Shown: piece by piece, positions 32,301 through 38,061 of the stretch
Layout of the letters: every line of letters begins with the position of its first letter
Position numbering within the stretch: position 1 is the first letter of the stretch
Source of the DNA: Nocardia aobensis NBRC 100429
GTDB taxonomy: Bacteria > Actinomycetota > Actinomycetes > Mycobacteriales > Mycobacteriaceae
Length of the DNA: 38,061 nucleotides
NCBI RefSeq assembly: GCF_000308375.1
Contig: NZ_BAFQ01000185.1
Coordinates: 1 to 38,061 of the forward strand
Reading direction: 5' to 3'
Translations under genes and position numbers: made by a program
The notes under the pieces: model-generated
Databases searched by the model: none
What the model was told of the DNA's origin: nothing
Seen by the model: the letters and a program-made list of their open reading frames with translations, nothing else

Positions 32301-33594
32301 CGACGACCATGGCGGCGCGCCCAGCGGTAGTGGTGCGGCCGCCACGCTCAGCGAGGGTCCGGTTCCGTCCACCGACACCGGTCGTACCGGCGCGCCCGCG
32401 GGGCTCGGCGTCCGGGTACTCGATCGCGTCGAGGCCCGCACCGCCGCGCCCGCGCGCACCACCCGATCGGTCCCCGCGCCCTTCACCCGCAACGCCCCGG
32501 TTTCGGCCCCGCTGATCCGCAACGACCTGCTGTCACGGCCCGGATCCGGTAAGGAGGTGCGGCAGTTCGGATTCGACCTGAGCGGTCTGGAGGCCGGCTA
32601 CGAGGTCGGCGACAGCCTCGGGGTGTGGCCCGCGAACAGCACTGCCGCCGTGCGGAATTGGCTGGCGGCGACCGGACTCGACGGTGCCCGGCCGATCGAG
32701 ATCGACGGACGCGATGTGCCACTGGAATCGGCACTGCGCACGCATTTCGACATCACCAAGATCAGTGGCGATCTGCTGTCCTTCGTCGCCGACCACAATC
32801 CCAGTCAGCAGTTGGCGAAGCTGCTGCGCCGCGACAACCGCAACGAACTGGACCGCTATCTGTGGGATCGCCATGCCGTCGACGTTCTGCGCGACTTTCC
32901 CGTACGGGCCGATCTGGTGGAATGGCTCTCGGTGCTGAAAAAGCTGCAACCGCGGCAGTATTCGATTTCCTCGAGCCCGCTGGTGAGTCCGCGCGAGGTG
33001 CAGCTCACCGTCGGTGTGGTGCGCTACGGCGCCGCCGACGACCCGCGCGGCGGGGTATGTTCCACCTTCCTCGCCGACCGGGACGAGACCGGTGGTGTGC
33101 CCGTATTCCTGCAGCGCGCACCGCATTTCCGGCCGCCGCTGGATCCGAACGCGCCGATGATCATGGTCGGCCCGGGCACCGGCATCGCGCCGTTCCGAGG
33201 CTTCCTGCACGAACGCCGCGCGCTGGGATGCCGCGGGCGCAACTGGTTGTTCTTCGGCGATCAGCACGCTCAGGACCACTTCTACTACCGCACCGAACTC
33301 GAGGACATGTTCCGCTCCGGGTTTCTCACCCGGCTCGACCTCGCCTTCTCGCGGGATCAGCGCGAGCGGATCTACGTGCAGCACCGCATGATCGAACACG
33401 GCGCCGAGTTGTGGTCGTGGCTGCGCGACGGCGCTCACCTGTACGTCTGCGGTGACGCCGCGCGGATGGCCCGCGACGTCGACGACGCCCTGCTGAAGAT
33501 CGCCCGCATCCACGGCAATCTCGACGAGGATGCGGCGCTGGCGTTCAAGAAGCAGCTGACCGCGGAGAAACGGTATGTGCGCGATGTGTACTGA
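29341..33594 (+). CDS. Assimilatory nitrate reductase fused to a CysJ-like flavoprotein reductase
   Basis: A protein of 1417 residues from GTG 29341. Residues about 10-715 are a molybdopterin oxidoreductase of the NarB/NasA type: 4Fe-4S ligands Cys15, Cys18, Cys22 and Cys55, Cys148 as likely Mo ligand in SRLCMAS, and a C-terminal molybdopterin-dinucleotide domain (LNTGRVQHQWHTMTKTGR). About 770-830 has the EAERIYLGGYLAALQ segment seen before sulfite-reductase flavoproteins. About 840-985 is a flavodoxin domain (VVWASQTGTAEE), and about 1055-1417 an FAD/NADPH reductase (RQYSISSSP near 1205, MVGPGTGIAPFRGFL near 1273, C-terminal Tyr). So electrons can run NADPH-FAD-FMN-FeS-Mo within one chain to reduce nitrate to nitrite. 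The architecture is annotated in actinobacteria as bifunctional nitrate reductase/sulfite reductase flavoprotein. No nitrite reductase or transporter is in view. Confidence 0.95.
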   Translation: MSSAENSTSTVRTACSYCGVGCGITVRTERDAAGAPVIAKVSGDKLHPVNAGRLCTKGATHLELMRAPGRMTTALHRPRRGQEPVELAVEEAVRQAAQRLRAIVDEYGPDAVALYVSGQMTLEAQYLANKLAKGYLRTVNIESNSRLCMASAGTGYKQSLGADGPPGSYDDLDRADLFFVIGSNMADCHPILFLRMADRLKAGAKLIVVDPRRTDTAARADLFLQIRPGTDLALLNGLLHLLVGNGDIDAEFIAAHTEGWEAMPQFLADYPPARVAEITGLAEDDIRTAAAWIGAAGEWMTLWTMGLNQSTHGTWNTNAICNLHLATGAICRPGSGPFSLTGQPNAMGGREMGYMGPGLPGQRSALVDADRRFAETAWQLPAGTIRAESGRGTIDMFRELADGRIKACWIICSNPVASVANRKTVIAGLEAAELVITQDAYLDTATNAYADLLLPAALWAEADGVMVNSERNVTLLRNSVEPLGAALPDWEWIARIATAMGFEGFDYASSAEIFDEIRGFANPATGYDLSGMSYAALREGPMQWPCADATQRRNPIRYRTGDAGALVFPTASGRAVFWPRPHMAAAEMPDDDYPFVLNTGRVQHQWHTMTKTGRVAKLNRLNPAPFLDVHPDDARALGVRPGDQIEIASRRGRAVLPVQITDRVRPGACFAPFHWNDEQGEYLTINAVTNDAVDPDSLQPEFKACAVTLRRVGPARDTRDEDDPGGTEPDDRVDAVGAGPVVSGGAPAAHPLAAMLGLDSAAAPMLSEAERIYLGGYLAALQSLPVQGQPVLPESAPLSDRSRWWIDGLLAGMYSRAPGSPPGATAAAPSTPAGPQRRPVTVVWASQTGTAEELAATVAAALAEHGHAPRLVEMNACELPELTGDVLLVTSTFGDGGPPDNGADFWDRLQDSGTRFPGLRYGIFALGDSSYDDFCGYGRKVDRLLSERGGVRLLDRVDSEPDHEDASQEWITAVLAALGDGHGNSPTDDHGGAPSGSGAAATLSEGPVPSTDTGRTGAPAGLGVRVLDRVEARTAAPARTTRSVPAPFTRNAPVSAPLIRNDLLSRPGSGKEVRQFGFDLSGLEAGYEVGDSLGVWPANSTAAVRNWLAATGLDGARPIEIDGRDVPLESALRTHFDITKISGDLLSFVADHNPSQQLAKLLRRDNRNELDRYLWDRHAVDVLRDFPVRADLVEWLSVLKKLQPRQYSISSSPLVSPREVQLTVGVVRYGAADDPRGGVCSTFLADRDETGGVPVFLQRAPHFRPPLDPNAPMIMVGPGTGIAPFRGFLHERRALGCRGRNWLFFGDQHAQDHFYYRTELEDMFRSGFLTRLDLAFSRDQRERIYVQHRMIEHGAELWSWLRDGAHLYVCGDAARMARDVDDALLKIARIHGNLDEDAALAFKKQLTAEKRYVRDVY

Positions 33595-33602
33595 GCCGCC
33601 CG

Positions 33603-34643
33603 CTACGCGACCCCGATCGGCGGGTTGACCCGCGCGAAATCCGGCAGCCGGTAGTAGGGGTAGTACGGATACGGCGGAGTCACGGCGCTGACCTTGTTCA
33701 GCCGGGCCAGTTGCTCGGGCTCGAGTTGCCAGCCGACCGCACCGAGGTTCTGGCGCAGCTGTTCCTCGTTGCGGGCGCCGACGATGACCGTCGCGACGGT
33801 CGGGCGCGAGAGCAGCCAGTTCAGCGCGATCTGCGGTACGGACTTCCCGGTTTCGGCCGCGAGTTCGTCGAGCACGTCCACGACGTCGTAGAGCAGTTCA
33901 TCGTCGACCGGCGGGCCGGCCTCGGCGGTGCGATGCAGGCGGCTGCCCGCCGGAAGTGGTTGTCCGCGCCGGATCTTGCCGGTCAACCGGCCCCAGCCCA
34001 GCGGGCTCCAGACCATCGCGCCGACGCCCTGGTCGCGGCCGAGCGGCATCAGTTCCCATTCGTAGTCGCGGCCGACCAGCGAGTAGTAGACCTGATGGGC
34101 GACATACCGCGGATGACCGCCGCGGTCGGCGGCAGCGAGGGATTTCATGAGCTCCCAGCCCGCGAAGTTGGAGGCGCCCAGATAGCGGATCTTCCCGGCG
34201 CGCACCAGATCCGCGAGCGTGTCCAGCACCTCCTCGACCGGGGTCGCGGCGTCGAAGGCGTGCAGCTGGAACAGATCGATGTAGTCGGTGCCGAGCCGGC
34301 GCAGCGCGGCATCGACGGCCGCGATCAGCCGGGAACGTCCCGACCCGGCCTCGGCGGCTCCGGGCCCGGTGGGCAGTCCTGCCTTGGTGGACAGCAGAAC
34401 TCGATCCCGGCGGCCGCGAATCGCGCGGCCCAGAATCTCTTCCGAGGCGCCGTCGGAGTAGACGTCCGCGGTGTCGAACATCGTGACGCCGGCCTCCAGC
34501 GCCACATCGACCATCCGGCGCGCCTGCTGGGCGTCGGTATCGCCCCACGCGCCGAACAGTTCGCCTCGGCCCCCGAAGGTGCCCGCTCCGAAGCTGAGAG
34601 CCGGGACGAGCAGACCCGAGGCACCCAATCGACGATAGTCCAT
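33603..34643 (-). CDS. Aldo/keto reductase
   Basis: A protein of 346 residues from ATG 34643 with AGGGG upstream; a TTG two codons earlier is possible. Catalytic tetrad in place: FDTADVYSDG (Asp and Tyr), LLSTKAG (Lys), LFQLHAFD (His). The NADPH-binding C-terminal part has GARNEEQLRQNLGA. It reduces or oxidises carbonyl substrates, identity unknown. The odd Pro/Tyr-rich C-terminal YPYYPYYRLPDF segment resembles other members of this subgroup. Divergent from a TetR regulator, which probably represses it. Confidence 0.93.
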   Translation of the reverse strand: MDYRRLGASGLLVPALSFGAGTFGGRGELFGAWGDTDAQQARRMVDVALEAGVTMFDTADVYSDGASEEILGRAIRGRRDRVLLSTKAGLPTGPGAAEAGSGRSRLIAAVDAALRRLGTDYIDLFQLHAFDAATPVEEVLDTLADLVRAGKIRYLGASNFAGWELMKSLAAADRGGHPRYVAHQVYYSLVGRDYEWELMPLGRDQGVGAMVWSPLGWGRLTGKIRRGQPLPAGSRLHRTAEAGPPVDDELLYDVVDVLDELAAETGKSVPQIALNWLLSRPTVATVIVGARNEEQLRQNLGAVGWQLEPEQLARLNKVSAVTPPYPYYPYYRLPDFARVNPPIGVA

Positions 34644-34665
34644 GACCAACCCCTAACGGAACTGA

Positions 34666-34715
34666 AGTTTCATTAACACGTGAGACGATACACTCGATCC
34701 GACGCTAATGAAACT
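34666..34715. promoter_or_regulatory. Paired 10-bp inverted repeats between AKR and tetR
   Basis: AGTTTCATTA (34666-34675) and TAATGAAACT (34706-34715) are exact inverse copies, 40 bp centre to centre. They lie close to the start of each divergent gene. They probably mark two binding positions of the adjacent TetR protein; the full operator extent is uncertain. Confidence 0.6.
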
Positions 34716-34726
34716 GGAGGACCGTT

Positions 34727-35338
34727 ATGAGCTCGGACACTGCCGCTCCCGGTTCGGTACGCCCGGGCGGTCGCACGGCGCGCGTCCGCGAATCCGTCCT
34801 GCGTGCGGCCGGGGATCTACTGGCCGAACGCGGCTTCGCCGAACTCGACCTCGCCGAGGTCGCGGCCCGCGCGGAGGTCGGCAAGACCACCGTCTACCGC
34901 CGCTGGCGCACCCCGGCCGGGCTGATGGCGGACATGCTCACCGATATGGCGGAAACCTCGCTGCCGCACGCCGATACCGGATCGCTGGGCGGCGACCTCA
35001 CCGCCAATGCCCGCCTCGTCGCGCGCACCCTGACCGACCCACGCCAGGGCCCGCTGTTCAAAGCCCTTGTCGCCGCGGCCATCTGCGATCCGGAAACCAC
35101 CGCGGCCCTGCACCGGTTCTACGACGTGCGGATCACCGAATGGGAGCCGTGCGTCACGGCCGCGGTCGAACGCGGCGAACTCGCCCCCGGAACCGATGCC
35201 CGCGCCGTGGTTTCCGCCGTCTCGGCCCCGCTGTACTACCGCTTCCTGATCTCCGGCGACCCGATCGACGATGCGGTCGCGGTGACCGCCGCGGAAGCCG
35301 CGACGACAGCCGCCACCGCAGGCCTGTTCACCCGGTGA
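34727..35338 (+). CDS. TetR-family regulator next to the aldo/keto reductase
   Basis: A protein of 203 residues from ATG 34727 with GGAGG 6 nt upstream. The N-terminal helix-turn-helix is at about 20-65 (VRESVLRAAGDLLAERGFAELDLAEVAARAEVGKTTVYRRWRTPAGL). The C-terminal domain looks like TetR_C_16/AcrR-type (LYYRFLISGDPIDDAVAV). The divergent layout and the shared inverted repeats suggest it represses both itself and the reductase. Confidence 0.94.
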   Translation: MSSDTAAPGSVRPGGRTARVRESVLRAAGDLLAERGFAELDLAEVAARAEVGKTTVYRRWRTPAGLMADMLTDMAETSLPHADTGSLGGDLTANARLVARTLTDPRQGPLFKALVAAAICDPETTAALHRFYDVRITEWEPCVTAAVERGELAPGTDARAVVSAVSAPLYYRFLISGDPIDDAVAVTAAEAATTAATAGLFTR

Positions 35339-35351
35339 GCGAACGGAACGC

Positions 35352-35933
35352 TCACACCTGCCGGTACGGATCTCGCCCGGTCAGGCCGAGCAGGCGCTCC
35401 CAGTCCGACGCGTCGGCGGGCACCTCGATCACCGGGCCGAACAGCCCCGGAACGCCTTCGCGCGGCGTCTCCCGGAACTGCTCGAGCAGCACCGCTACAT
35501 CCTTGTCGGCCGGCTCGAAGCGGCGACCCGTGGCACACGCCAGGTCCCAGCTGTGCATCACCACCTCGTTCAGGGCGAATCCGGCCATCGCGGGCGCGGG
35601 GGCGGTGACGCCGCCCACCTCGGTATCGCCCTCCCAGGCGGCCGGATCGCGCCACGCCTCGGTGAGCGCCTTCAACTGCGTCGTGATCAGCTCGCCCCAC
35701 CCCTCGGGCAGATCCGCATCCGGCGCCTGCTGCGGCGGCGCGGAGCGGCCGACGCCTTCCTTGGTGGCACCCTGACGGAATCCCTCGGTGAATCCGAGGG
35801 TGTGGAACAGCAGATCCCGCACGCTGACCCCCGGGCTCGGGGTCGCGGCGCTCAGATCGTCCGCGCCGATGCCGCTGATGATCTCGGTCATCGCATCGGT
35901 GGCGCTCTCCAGATCGAAGTGGGGTGTCGCCAT
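35352..35933 (-). CDS. TIGR03086-type metal-binding protein (DinB/MDMPI superfamily)
   Basis: A protein of 193 residues from ATG 35933 with GGAGGAGG upstream; the longer frame is not supported. It begins MATPHFDLESATDAMTEIISGI and has the four-helix pattern with histidines in LLFHTLGFTEGFRQ and NEVVMHSWDLACATGR, the metal-site residues of this superfamily. Related proteins include mycothiol-dependent maleylpyruvate isomerase and DinB; many act with mycothiol, the thiol of this order. Exact reaction unknown. Convergent with the TetR gene. Confidence 0.85.
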   Translation of the reverse strand: MATPHFDLESATDAMTEIISGIGADDLSAATPSPGVSVRDLLFHTLGFTEGFRQGATKEGVGRSAPPQQAPDADLPEGWGELITTQLKALTEAWRDPAAWEGDTEVGGVTAPAPAMAGFALNEVVMHSWDLACATGRRFEPADKDVAVLLEQFRETPREGVPGLFGPVIEVPADASDWERLLGLTGRDPYRQV

Positions 35934-36116
35934 GTGGTCCTCCTCCGAATACGGCCTGTACCGGCACAGGCGCTCATAGAGAGGACGACGCGGACCACCC
36001 GAATTCATCGGCGGCCGCGAACGAACGGTTGCCAGCCGCACGCGGTGAGGGCATCCTCGACAGTGCCGGATCGCGGTATCCGGCGAATCGGACCCCCGAG
36101 CGGAAGGGAGCAACCG

Positions 36117-36320
36117 ATGACCGATCCCACCATCGACACCACCTCCGTCGATATGGTTCCGGAGGCCGACCAGCTGGACCAGAATCTCGAGGTGGCGCCG
36201 GACGAACCCGAATTCGACACACCGGCCGTCGACCGCGAAGCCGCCGAGGCCGACCTCATCGAGCAGTCGATTCCCGTGCCGCTCGACGACGAATACGACG
36301 AACCCGAGGCCGGTTACTGA
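36117..36320 (+). CDS. Small acidic protein of unknown function
   Basis: A protein of 67 residues from ATG 36117 with AAGGGAG 6 nt upstream. It starts MTDPTIDTTSVDMVPEADQLD and ends DDEYDEPEAGY. About a third of residues are Asp or Glu, with one Arg and no Lys, Cys or Trp; likely disordered. No signal peptide or membrane segment. The good binding site and third-position GC bias support a real gene. No family recognised. Confidence 0.7.
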   Translation: MTDPTIDTTSVDMVPEADQLDQNLEVAPDEPEFDTPAVDREAAEADLIEQSIPVPLDDEYDEPEAGY

Positions 36321-36324
36321 GCTG

Positions 36325-36371
36325 ACCGGTTCCCGGTCTAGCCGGTACCCGGTCTATTCGGTACCGATTTA
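36325..36371. repeat. Three degenerate 15-16 bp tandem repeats
   Basis: Units at 36325-36340, 36341-36356 and 36357-36371, built on CCGGTNCCCGGTCTA and decaying toward the menD stop codon, which lies in the third unit. The CCGGT and ACCGG pieces can also pair, so the array may double as a bidirectional terminator between the convergent genes. Confidence 0.55.
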
Positions 36372-37991
36372 TTCGATGCCGGCACGCACCGCGGCATGCA
36401 ACTCGCGCAGGCTGGATCGCTCGGTTGCAACCTCCAGCACGCGAATGCCGTGGGCGTGCCCGGTCATTTCCACCGCCAGTTCGGCGGGGTCGACCTGCCG
36501 GTGCGGAATCCGGTAGGCGGCGCACAGCGCGGCCAGATCCATCCCGTGCGGGGTGCCGAAGATGCGCTCGAAGACGCCGGCGTATTGCGGATCACCCTGT
36601 TCGAGCAGTTCGAAGATGCCGCCACCGTCGTCGTTGGCGACCACGATGGTCAGATCCGCCGGGCGCGGCTCCCCCGGGCCGATCAGCAGGCCGGAGGCGT
36701 CGTGCAGGAAGGTCAGATCGCCGATCAGCGCGAAGGTCCGGCCGGGATGGCTCAGGGCCGCGCCGACCGCGGTGGACACCGTGCCGTCGATACCGGCCAC
36801 GCCGCGGTTGGACAGCACCTTCACACCGGGACGCGGATGCGACACGAGCGCCGCGTCGCGCACCGGATTCGAGGCGCCGAGCAGTAGCTGGTCGCCCTCG
36901 CGCAGGGCGTCCATCACCACCGAGGCCACGTGCAGGCCGGTCGGCTTGGGATGGCGGGCGAGTTCGGTGCGGATCGCGCGGCACGCCATCGCGTCGAGTT
37001 CGCGGCACTGCTCGAGCCACTCCGGGCGCGGCGCCCCCGAGGTGACCGCGCGGGTGCCGGTGCCGACGACATTGCCGGACACATCGGGCCAGCGCGGCCC
37101 GGTGGTCAGCGCGAAGACGGTGACATCCGGATCGGCCAGCACCTTCGACACCTGCCGATGCAGCGTCGGCCGGCCGGTGATGACGGCTTGGCGCGGCTTC
37201 AACAGCGGCAGCGCCAGCGGATGCAGGGCGGGGCCGGGCATCGCGGCGGTCGGTTCGGCGACCGTGGGCAGCTGCGCCAACTCGGCGCGATAGCCCGCGC
37301 CGTGACCGGAGATGACGACGGTATCGAGCGTCAGGTCGATGTCCAGCGGTACGTCCAGGGTCGCGTACTGGGTTTCGGTCCACGGCGCGTCACCGGCGCG
37401 TCCGGCCGGAATCGGCTCGCCGGCAACGGCATCGGGGACCAGCGGCTCGCGCAGCGGAATGTCGAAGTGCACGGGCCCGGCGTTGCCGGACCGGGTGCCG
37501 CGCGCGGCGGCCAGGACGCGGCAGACCGCGGCCCGCCACACACTGTTCTGACTGCGGTAATCCGGTTCCGCTTCGGCCAGGCCCAGGCTGATCGCGGCCC
37601 GTACCTGACTGCCGAACAGGCCGAACTGCTCGACGGTCTGATTGGCGCCGCTGCCGAGCATCTCGTAGGGCCGGTTGGCGCTGAGCACGATCAGCGGCTG
37701 CCGGGCGTAGTTGGCCTCCAGCACCGCGGGCCCGAGGTTGGCCACGGCGGTTCCCGAGGTCATCACCACCGGCACCGGCGACCCGGTGGACACCGCCATG
37801 CCGACCGCGAGAAATCCGGCGGTCCGCTCGTCGATGCGCATATGCAGTCGCAGCCGCCCCGCCGCATCTGCCGCCTGCAGCGCGAAGGCCAGCGGCGCGT
37901 TGCGTGAGCCCGGGCACAGCACGACATCGCGCACACCCCCGCGCACCAGCTCGTCCACCACGACCTGGGCCTGTGCTGTCGATGGATTCAC
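36369..37991 (-). CDS. menD: MenD, SEPHCHC synthase of menaquinone biosynthesis
   Basis: A protein of 540 residues from GTG 37991, preceded by TGGGGAT. ThDP-dependent fold: N-terminal PYR domain with the catalytic-type Glu in IDERTAGFLAVGMA, and C-terminal ThDP-binding motif GDLTFLHDASGLL with ANDDGGGIFELLEQ. It adds a 2-oxoglutarate-derived succinyl semialdehyde to isochorismate, the first committed step of menaquinone synthesis. Homologue of Rv0555. Here it points opposite to mgtA and the methyltransferase, unlike in M. tuberculosis. Confidence 0.96.
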   Translation of the reverse strand: MNPSTAQAQVVVDELVRGGVRDVVLCPGSRNAPLAFALQAADAAGRLRLHMRIDERTAGFLAVGMAVSTGSPVPVVMTSGTAVANLGPAVLEANYARQPLIVLSANRPYEMLGSGANQTVEQFGLFGSQVRAAISLGLAEAEPDYRSQNSVWRAAVCRVLAAARGTRSGNAGPVHFDIPLREPLVPDAVAGEPIPAGRAGDAPWTETQYATLDVPLDIDLTLDTVVISGHGAGYRAELAQLPTVAEPTAAMPGPALHPLALPLLKPRQAVITGRPTLHRQVSKVLADPDVTVFALTTGPRWPDVSGNVVGTGTRAVTSGAPRPEWLEQCRELDAMACRAIRTELARHPKPTGLHVASVVMDALREGDQLLLGASNPVRDAALVSHPRPGVKVLSNRGVAGIDGTVSTAVGAALSHPGRTFALIGDLTFLHDASGLLIGPGEPRPADLTIVVANDDGGGIFELLEQGDPQYAGVFERIFGTPHGMDLAALCAAYRIPHRQVDPAELAVEMTGHAHGIRVLEVATERSSLRELHAAVRAGIE

Positions 37992-38061
37992 ATCCCCAGA
38001 CTGTCAGACCTTCCGGCCGCAGGGGACGTCGACCCGCTCACACCGGGTTCATCGAGTTAGG

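Noticed and set aside
30700..32310. A 536-codon minus-strand frame opposite the nitrate reductase
   Set aside because: Antisense shadow of a gene with clear catalytic motifs throughout.

Overview
The window is high-GC actinobacterial DNA from a mycolic-acid-containing member of the Mycobacteriales. It is most like Nocardia. The reasons are a full mce lipid-import operon, a fused HadA-HadB mycolate dehydratase, MenJ, MgtA and GrcC1 homologues, many GTG starts, and gene neighbourhoods that match M. tuberculosis Rv0555-Rv0566c and Rv0634B-Rv0655 (synteny recalled, not searched). No phage, insertion sequence or CRISPR array was seen.

Layout. (1) 1-11056, minus strand: mceG(mkl)-yrbEA-yrbEB-mceA-B-C-D-E-F-mas1-mas2 (mas2 is cut by the window edge). 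This is a complete Mce importer with its own ATPase; nearly all junctions are ATGA, GTGA or TGATG overlaps. (2) 11240-17480, minus strand: translation and secretion block: tRNA-Thr, tRNA-Met, rpmG, hadAB fusion, tRNA-Trp, secE, nusG, rplK, rplA, then rplJ-rplL behind an L10-type leader with an attenuator. (3) 17700-22191: a GC-rich hairpin repeat, tRNA-Tyr, yajQ, htpX, grcC1 and menJ (isoprenoid and menaquinone tailoring). (4) 22228-29179: AraC regulator, VOC protein, DUF2505 protein, DUF3592 membrane protein, mgtA, a TetR/MFS/SGNH-hydrolase cassette, and the demethylmenaquinone methyltransferase. (5) 29341-37991: a 1417-residue nitrate reductase fused to a CysJ-like flavoprotein reductase, a divergent aldo/keto reductase-TetR pair, a TIGR03086-type protein, a small acidic protein, and menD.

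How the genes fit together. menD, the methyltransferase, menJ and grcC1 provide menaquinone synthesis and tailoring. mgtA and hadAB serve the mycobacterial-type envelope. The mce operon imports lipids across it. The nitrate reductase fusion is assimilatory. TetR/MFS/SGNH and AKR/TetR look like self-contained accessory cassettes set into a conserved menaquinone/envelope block.

Most of the window is ordinary core genome, and I see no clearly new defence or mobile system. The best leads are regulatory and architectural. They are: paired TetR operators 53 bp apart, one in a promoter spacer and one over the tetR start codon; a recurring TAGNNT element 6-8 nt before start codons, suggesting leaderless mRNAs; a perfect 16-bp palindrome before the mceG-mce operon; a HadA half that appears to keep the Asp/His pair reported missing from mycobacterial HadA; and an apparent inversion of the DUF3592-mgtA-methyltransferase segment between menJ and menD.
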